From Cupriavidus gilardii J11 (GTDB lineage Bacteria > Pseudomonadota > Gammaproteobacteria > Burkholderiales > Burkholderiaceae), in contig NZ_VLJN01000021.1 in the NCBI RefSeq assembly GCF_007829435.1, positions 42,749 through 82,258 on the forward strand: a stretch of 39,510 nucleotides of DNA, in the 5' to 3' direction. Within the stretch, counting starts at the first letter, position 1; the number at the start of each line of letters is the position of its first letter. Both the position numbers and the translations under genes were made by a program. The notes beneath the pieces were generated by a model. That model was given only the letters and a program-made list of their open reading frames with translations. It had not been told where the DNA came from and did no database searches. Positions 34,879-39,510 of this stretch are shown here, in pieces.

Positions 34879-37800
34879 ATGAATCCATTGTCCTGCCTCT
34901 TTCCATGTTCACGGTCGGCGCCGTCCCGGCCTGTCGATCCAACGGTCCTTAACAACGGGCCCGACCCCGCGCAACGCGACGCGATGGAGGCGTACGTCAG
35001 GCAGATCATCACGCTGATCCTGGCGGCAAGCCGGCCGGAGCCAGCGCTCGCCGGCGATTGCAATCCGGCCTGGGCACTGTTCGAATCGACGCAGGCCGAT
35101 ACCGACGGGCTGTTGCAACACATGCAGCAGCTCGACATGCCGTGCGATCCGGCGCAGCTCGGGGAAGACTTCGCCATATGCGTCCAGCGATGTGTACGCG
35201 CGTTGCATCCGTCCGATCGCGAGCGTGCATGTCATGTATTCCGGCAGGGCGGGCTGGTCCGCGCCGCTCATCGCGCCGCGGCCGCCGAAGCACCGGCCAG
35301 TGGCGCGCGCGCTGCGATGCTGGGCGTGTGTCTCGATGCGCTGCAGGATTGCCTGATGGACGCGGCGGTGGAACCCTACAGGCGCGAGCCGCCTGTCGGA
35401 ATGCACGGCTATGCGATGGCGCTGGACCGTCTGTTGGCGGCACTCAGCGCATGCCCGGCCGACCCCGACGCGCATTCGCTGGCCGAACTGGCAAGGTTGC
35501 TCGACGCTGCCGTAACGGTCGGCGGTGCCGGCAGGCCGGGCTGCAACCCCGGCAGCTACGATGAGCTTGTGAGGGAGCGACTCATCGAGATGGAGCCGGA
35601 GTCGTTCCGTCGCCTGCTTGCGCTGGCGGCCGCGCCCTATGATCCCGCCGCGCCCGCCCAGTTGCCACTGCGCGTGGTGGCGCAGGCGACGGCCGAGCGC
35701 CGCATCGCCGCCAGAGAGCTGTCCAAGATTTTCCACCATGCGAAGGACCTCGCAACCCACGCGCGTAGTGCCGGCGGCCTTGACCGGATTCCGGTCGCCG
35801 ACCTGTCGGCATCGCACTATGCCGCAGAACGCGCTGGCAAGGCGTTACCTGTAGTCGATGCGCTTCTCAAGGGTGCGCAGCGAATCGATGTGGACGGGGG
35901 TGCGGTGTTCGTCAATGTCCGCATCCGGGCAGGGGCTCTGAAGACGCCATGGTTTTCGCCCGAGACGGCGGCGTCCTTTCAGGCCGCCATGCGTACCGCC
36001 GCCGCACTCATTTGCCACGGACAAGGATGCCAGGCGGCATTGTCGCCATCATTGCTGGAGGAATGGAAGGAGACCCTGCGACAGGAGCTCGGCGGCATCC
36101 GCGACATTGCCGGTGCAGTTGCGCAAGGCCAGTGGCCGGAGTCGGCATCGGTGCCACGACGCGTCGATGGCCGGCTGCGGTGTTTCCCCGTCGGTCCGGC
36201 GGAGGGCGCCATTGCACAACGGGTCGCGGCTATCGCTGACAAACTGGGTCAACTGAAGGCGGTGCTCGACCAGCATGCGCGAGAACGGTTGGCGGCGGGT
36301 CCGGATACCGCCATCGCGATCCTGGATCAGGTTCGCCGTAGCGACCCGACGGCGCGGACGGACACCGCGCGCATCCTGGAACGCTTCATCGCCGATACGC
36401 GCACGATATCGGACGTGGCGCTCGTTACCGGCCTTCACGACGATGCGGCAGCGCTGCGACAGTGGGCCGATGCCGTTGTCGCGATCATCGACGACTGCGG
36501 CCATCTTCTTACCGACGGCCAGCTACGAGATCTGCGAGCGTGCACCGGGCTCGGGATACCGATGGCACTACTGTGCGATTACACGAAGGCGGTAAAGGAA
36601 TCGCTCGCCGACTGCATGAAGGCGCGCGAAACGGTCCGTTGCCTCCGCTCAGTCAGGGAACTGGCGAACGCCGTCATTGCCTTGCAACACTGCGTATCGC
36701 TGGCACGGGCGCCAGCGGAAGCGGCGCCCGACTCGATGGCGAAGGGACATTTCGCGCTGCGGCGCATACGGCTGGTCGTCGCTGATTTCGCGCGCGACAT
36801 GAGCCGGGAGTCAGGGGCCCGCATGCTCGCCCTGGTGCGGCGGCAGGAATTCCGCTACTGCCTGTCCGCCGCCCGCGACGCGGCCAGCGACCTGAGGCGC
36901 TATCTCGACGACGTGGCCGCATGGTGTGACAAGGGCGTCGTCGCCGACCTGGAGCTTGCGCTGAAGGTGGCGATGCAAGCGCCACAGGTGTTCGCGGATA
37001 CCCTGGCGGGCGCGCCTTCGGCAAAGGGCAAGGCGCGCATCACGACATTGCCGCGCCGCCCAAGCGCGCGAACCGGCGCACCGGCTATCCGGCGGCTATT
37101 CGAAACCGCATGGGGTGTGCTGGTGCGGGACGCTGAAAGCCGATGCAGGATCGTGGGACTGAACAACGCCCAGTTCTACGCGCTTCATGGAGTCATTCCC
37201 AAGCGTGCCGTCGTCTCGGACTATCGTCCCGAGGGATATGTGTTCGAACAGTGCGAGAAGATGTTGCTGGACCGGCGAACGCTGACAAAGGGAAACGTCC
37301 AGATGGAGTTTGCGGGAAGCATCACCGATTCCGGCCAGCCCGAATCGTTCGTCGTCAACAGACAGCTCTGGCTGGACCTGCACCGCTCGCGCTACCAGAT
37401 CGCCGACATCGTGCTCGACCGCAAGAGGGTCGCCCTGGACCGGGAGGCGGCGATCCGCCGACGGGCGCACACCGAGGACGAGCTCGTCAGCGGCAGCCCA
37501 TACCTGTATCGCGTGTTCGCGGAGCTTCGGCGTATGTGTACCCGGGCCGTCGGCGGCCGCTTGCATCGCCGGCAGATGGACTGGGTGTCCGCGCTGTTGG
37601 GCCAGGCCACGGCGGCCGCGGTCAGTTCGCTCGGCACGGGACGGGTCATCCACTATGGCTGGCTGGGCGGCGGCCTGCTGCTCAAACCCAGCAACACCAC
37701 CGTCGTCGAATACATCTGCGCGAGGGCCGATCCACGCAGTGAGGCGGTGACCATCGCGATGAGGCAAAGCGATCGTCCCAAGGCCATCTCCGTGCCCCGG

Positions 37801-37974
37801 AACCGAAGCGGCCCGGGTGGCGGCTGTCGCCAGTTGGAGAACAGGGTGTCGTGCGCGAGGTACGAGCTGAGCGTCGACATCGTGGGCCGCCGGGCGAGGA
37901 TGAAGCCCGGTTCGCTGTCCCTGCGGTATGCGTTCGTCTCGGAGGACATCGACTCGCCGGTGGCGTCATGGTAG
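34879..37974 (+). CDS. large soluble protein of unknown function, paralogue B (about 1031 aa)
   Basis: No named family is recognised. The protein is mostly helical, without membrane segments. It starts with a short Cys/Ser/Pro-rich end (MNPLSCLFPCSRSAPSRP). Residues 278-330 and 541-566 (from GHLLTDGQLRDLRACTGLG) are colinear with the protein at 29353-31800; a weaker match is RLLAALSA (184-191) with GLLAAVSA in A. The last ~320 residues (from about 710) have no counterpart in A and look like a distinct, more beta-rich domain with several Trp, Tyr and Gly-rich segments (IHYGWLGGGLLLKPSNTTV). The start is uncertain: no Shine-Dalgarno precedes 34879, and in-frame GTGs lie upstream at 34732 and 34870. 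Function is unknown; a host-directed role is inferred only from the neighbouring F-box gene. Confidence 0.8.
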   Translation: MNPLSCLFPCSRSAPSRPVDPTVLNNGPDPAQRDAMEAYVRQIITLILAASRPEPALAGDCNPAWALFESTQADTDGLLQHMQQLDMPCDPAQLGEDFAICVQRCVRALHPSDRERACHVFRQGGLVRAAHRAAAAEAPASGARAAMLGVCLDALQDCLMDAAVEPYRREPPVGMHGYAMALDRLLAALSACPADPDAHSLAELARLLDAAVTVGGAGRPGCNPGSYDELVRERLIEMEPESFRRLLALAAAPYDPAAPAQLPLRVVAQATAERRIAARELSKIFHHAKDLATHARSAGGLDRIPVADLSASHYAAERAGKALPVVDALLKGAQRIDVDGGAVFVNVRIRAGALKTPWFSPETAASFQAAMRTAAALICHGQGCQAALSPSLLEEWKETLRQELGGIRDIAGAVAQGQWPESASVPRRVDGRLRCFPVGPAEGAIAQRVAAIADKLGQLKAVLDQHARERLAAGPDTAIAILDQVRRSDPTARTDTARILERFIADTRTISDVALVTGLHDDAAALRQWADAVVAIIDDCGHLLTDGQLRDLRACTGLGIPMALLCDYTKAVKESLADCMKARETVRCLRSVRELANAVIALQHCVSLARAPAEAAPDSMAKGHFALRRIRLVVADFARDMSRESGARMLALVRRQEFRYCLSAARDAASDLRRYLDDVAAWCDKGVVADLELALKVAMQAPQVFADTLAGAPSAKGKARITTLPRRPSARTGAPAIRRLFETAWGVLVRDAESRCRIVGLNNAQFYALHGVIPKRAVVSDYRPEGYVFEQCEKMLLDRRTLTKGNVQMEFAGSITDSGQPESFVVNRQLWLDLHRSRYQIADIVLDRKRVALDREAAIRRRAHTEDELVSGSPYLYRVFAELRRMCTRAVGGRLHRRQMDWVSALLGQATAAAVSSLGTGRVIHYGWLGGGLLLKPSNTTVVEYICARADPRSEAVTIAMRQSDRPKAISVPRNRSGPGGGCRQLENRVSCARYELSVDIVGRRARMKPGSLSLRYAFVSEDIDSPVASW

Positions 37975-38102
37975 ACAGGTTGAGGATCCTGCGACGGCCG
38001 TCCGGTGTGGGATTCGACCGACACGCAAATCGGTCCGCGTCCATTGCCGTGGTCCGCGGAGCGGGTTCACACTATGGTGGTCGGAAACAGCAAGGAGCCC
38101 TC

Positions 38103-38312
38103 ATGCGCACCCTCTCCATCACGCTCGCCGTCGCGGCGCTGCTCGCCACGGCCGGTTGTTCCAACATGACTCCGAAGCAGCGCAATACCGCCATTGGCGC
38201 TGGCGTGGGGGGCGTCGCGGGCGCGACGCTGATCGGGGGGCCGGGGGCGACGATCGGCGGTGCCGCCCTGGGCGGCGTGGTCGGCAACGTGCTGACAGAC
38301 GACCACAAGTGA
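38103..38312 (+). CDS. glycine-zipper lipoprotein (OsmB/YMGG-like)
   Basis: This 69-residue protein has a lipoprotein signal ending in LLATAGC, with Cys19 as the lipidation site. The mature part is a Gly-zipper hairpin (IGAGVGGVAGATLIGGPGATIGGAALGGVVG) that would insert in or lie against the outer membrane. Such proteins are often stress-induced. AAGGAG precedes the ATG. A terminator lies about 100 bases downstream. Confidence 0.88.
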   Translation: MRTLSITLAVAALLATAGCSNMTPKQRNTAIGAGVGGVAGATLIGGPGATIGGAALGGVVGNVLTDDHK

Positions 38313-38364
38313 GGCTGTTGTAGCAGGGCCCGCGGCGGGCATGGGCTTACGATGGCCTGCCGCT

Positions 38365-38412
38365 CTGCACAAACGTCTGCACAAAGGTCCGCACAAAGGT
38401 CCGCACAAACAA
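38365..38412. repeat. 12-base tandem repeat, four copies
   Basis: The unit CYGCACAAASGT (for example CTGCACAAAGGT) is repeated four times, the last copy imperfect. It lies between the lipoprotein gene and the terminator. No role is known to me. Confidence 0.85.
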
Positions 38413-38441
38413 AAGCCCCGGCCTGACCGGGGCTTTCTTTT
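38412..38441. terminator. bidirectional terminator between the lipoprotein and PACE pump genes
   Basis: A perfect 10-base-pair stem (38412-38421 with 38427-38436, loop CCTGA) is flanked by A residues on the left and CTTTT on the right. It can serve both converging transcripts. Confidence 0.85.
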
Positions 38442-38458
38442 GGCCTCGCCGCGGTGCG

Positions 38459-38920
38459 CTAGCCGCAGGCCTGTTCTCCGGCGGCCGCCGACTTCCCGGT
38501 GCGGCGCGTCTCTGGAATCGGGAAGACGATGTCGTAGATCCAGTTGTAGATGAAGGCGTAGACGATGTAGAAGGCCGCGACCGCGAGGTCCATGATCAGC
38601 GCCTCCATCAGGCCGATCTTCAGATACCAGGCAACCGACGGCAGGAACACCAGCAGCAGGCCGAATTCGAACAGCACGGCATGCAGCGCGCGCACGGGCG
38701 TCGATTTGCGCACGCTGCCCGTGAGGCGGACCATGGCCTTGTCGAACATCAGGTTGTAGACGTAGTTCCAGCTGGCCGCGATCAGCGAGGCCACGGCGGC
38801 AATCACGCCCATTTGATGCAGTTCATAGCCAAAGACGACGCTACCCAAGGGCGCGAAGATCAGCAGGCCGATCAGTTCGAAGCCGACGGTGTGACGAATT
38901 CTGTCCCAGGTACCGCGCAT
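38459..38920 (-). CDS. PACE-family multidrug/biguanide efflux transporter
   Basis: PACE (proteobacterial antimicrobial compound efflux) proteins such as AceI export chlorhexidine and other biguanides or diamines in exchange for protons. The 153-residue protein has four hydrophobic helices in two repeated BTP units (HTVGFELIGLLIFAPL and HAVLFEFGLLLVFLPS). Glu15 in helix 1 matches the functionally essential Glu of AceI. The second helix of each unit shows the WNYVYNLMFD and YNWIYDIVFP signatures. GGAG lies 7 bases before the ATG at 38920. A divergent LysR gene, probably its regulator as with aceI/aceR, lies 136 bases away. Confidence 0.92.
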   Translation of the reverse strand: MRGTWDRIRHTVGFELIGLLIFAPLGSVVFGYELHQMGVIAAVASLIAASWNYVYNLMFDKAMVRLTGSVRKSTPVRALHAVLFEFGLLLVFLPSVAWYLKIGLMEALIMDLAVAAFYIVYAFIYNWIYDIVFPIPETRRTGKSAAAGEQACG

Positions 38921-38949
38921 TGTGCTGCTCCATTTCCTTGATGGACGCC

Positions 38950-38996
38950 AGTCTATCTGTTTTGGCGCGAGTGCCAAGTTAGGTTCTATCTGTTTT
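38950..38996. promoter_or_regulatory. PACE pump promoter and LysR-type operator candidate
   Basis: On the minus strand, -35 TTGGCA (38972-38977) and -10 TAGACT (38950-38955) have a 16-base spacer. The -35 lies inside the palindrome TTGGC-N6-GCCAA (38962-38977), which contains the T-N11-A core of LysR sites. CTATCTGTTTT also occurs twice, at 38953-38963 and 38986-38996, 33 bases apart (three helical turns). The divergent LysR protein may bind here. Confidence 0.6.
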
Positions 38997-39056
38997 TTCT
39001 ATATATGGCACCATGGGGGGCAATCCACTTTCGCCGCGCCAAAGCGGCCTGAAACC

Positions 39057-39510
39057 ATGAGTCTTTCGCTGGAGCAACTGCAGGCCTTCGTGGCTGCCGC
39101 GGAGACCGGCTCGTTCTCGGCCGCGGCGCGCCGGCTGGGCAAGGCCCAGTCGGTCGTGAGCACCGCGGTATCGAATCTGGAAATCGATCTGGACAATGCG
39201 CTGTTCGACCGCGCTGGCCGTTATCCGGTGCTGACGCCGGCCGGCGAGCGCCTGCTGGTCGAGGCGCGTGTGATCCTGGAGCGTTGCGAGCATTTCCGTG
39301 GCGTGGCCAAGAGCCTGGGGCAGGGCGTGGAGAGCCGTCTCGTGCTGGCGGTGGACGAGCTGTATCCCGAGGACACGCTGGGCTTGCTGCTGGAGGAGTT
39401 CTCCCATCGCTTTCCGGCCGTGGAGCTGGAGCTGCTGTTTCCGCTGATGGAGGACGTCAGCCGGCTGGTGATGGAGGGCTGTGCCGACCTTGGCATCATG
39501 TGGCGGCAGG
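39057..39510 (+). CDS. LysR-family transcriptional regulator, partial
   Basis: Only the first 151 codons are in the window. The N-terminal winged HTH is clear: SLEQLQAFVAAAETGSFSAAARRLGKAQSVVSTAVSNLE, followed by LDNALFDRAGRYPVLTPAGERLL and the linker helix. The effector-binding domain begins near residue 90 and is cut off. It is divergent from the PACE pump gene, which it probably controls. Confidence 0.92.
   Translation, partial: MSLSLEQLQAFVAAAETGSFSAAARRLGKAQSVVSTAVSNLEIDLDNALFDRAGRYPVLTPAGERLLVEARVILERCEHFRGVAKSLGQGVESRLVLAVDELYPEDTLGLLLEEFSHRFPAVELELLFPLMEDVSRLVMEGCADLGIMWRQ

Noticed and set aside
29353-37974. Assignment of the large paralogues to the SKWP (RipS) or other named repeat effectors
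   Set aside because: No SKWP-like repeats, leucine-rich repeats or ankyrin repeats are visible in either protein.
1-39510. CRISPR arrays, tRNA, rRNA, intact insertion sequences or prophage genes
   Set aside because: None seen on reading both strands. The only repeats are the REP-like elements and one 12-base tandem array.

Overview
The window is a chromosomal stretch from a GC-rich betaproteobacterium of the Burkholderiaceae, most likely Cupriavidus or Ralstonia. The reasons are the recA-recX-DUF2889-sucCD-terC-pilin order, the pgk-pyk-fba-purC-purE-purK-sua5 order, a Bug-type solute receptor, and short REP-like repeats of the kind seen in these genera. Genus is inferred from remembered gene order, not from a search. 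I see no rRNA, tRNA, CRISPR array or intact insertion sequence.

Layout. 1-2862: LexA-controlled recA with its modulator recX, then a DUF2889 gene. 2957-5080: sucCD of the TCA cycle, closed by a strong terminator. 5362-6057: TerC-family membrane protein with its own terminator. 6135-6254: a REP-like repeat. 6368-9919: a type IV pilin, a PglL/TfpO-type O-oligosaccharyltransferase and an SGNH hydrolase, which look like a pilin or protein O-glycosylation locus. 9956-17000: mixed housekeeping genes (moaC, a BepA-like periplasmic protease, a conserved hypothetical, a YheT-like hydrolase, a SnoaL-like protein, waaF, a zinc-finger protein, ilvE). 17303-21010: a Bug receptor, a vapC remnant, azlCD and a LuxR-type regulator. 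21296-25250: pgk, pyk and fba (lower glycolysis). 25344-29164: purC, purE, purK and a Sua5-type tRNA-modification gene.

29353-37974 is the accessory and most unusual part. Two very large soluble proteins of unknown function (about 815 and 1031 residues) are diverged, roughly colinear paralogues. Between them lies a 355-residue protein with an N-terminal F-box-like motif and a C-terminal CaaX-like tetrapeptide (CNVL). An F-box together with a prenylation box is a eukaryote-directed combination known from Legionella AnkB-type effectors, so this locus may encode host-targeted proteins. A D-Ala-D-Ala carboxypeptidase gene (dacB) and a REP-like repeat sit on the other strand inside the locus. I found no hrpII-type promoter box, so the delivery route is open.

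38103-39510: a small glycine-zipper lipoprotein, a PACE-family efflux pump, and a divergent LysR regulator cut by the window end. The PACE/LysR intergenic space holds a palindrome overlapping a good sigma70-like promoter.
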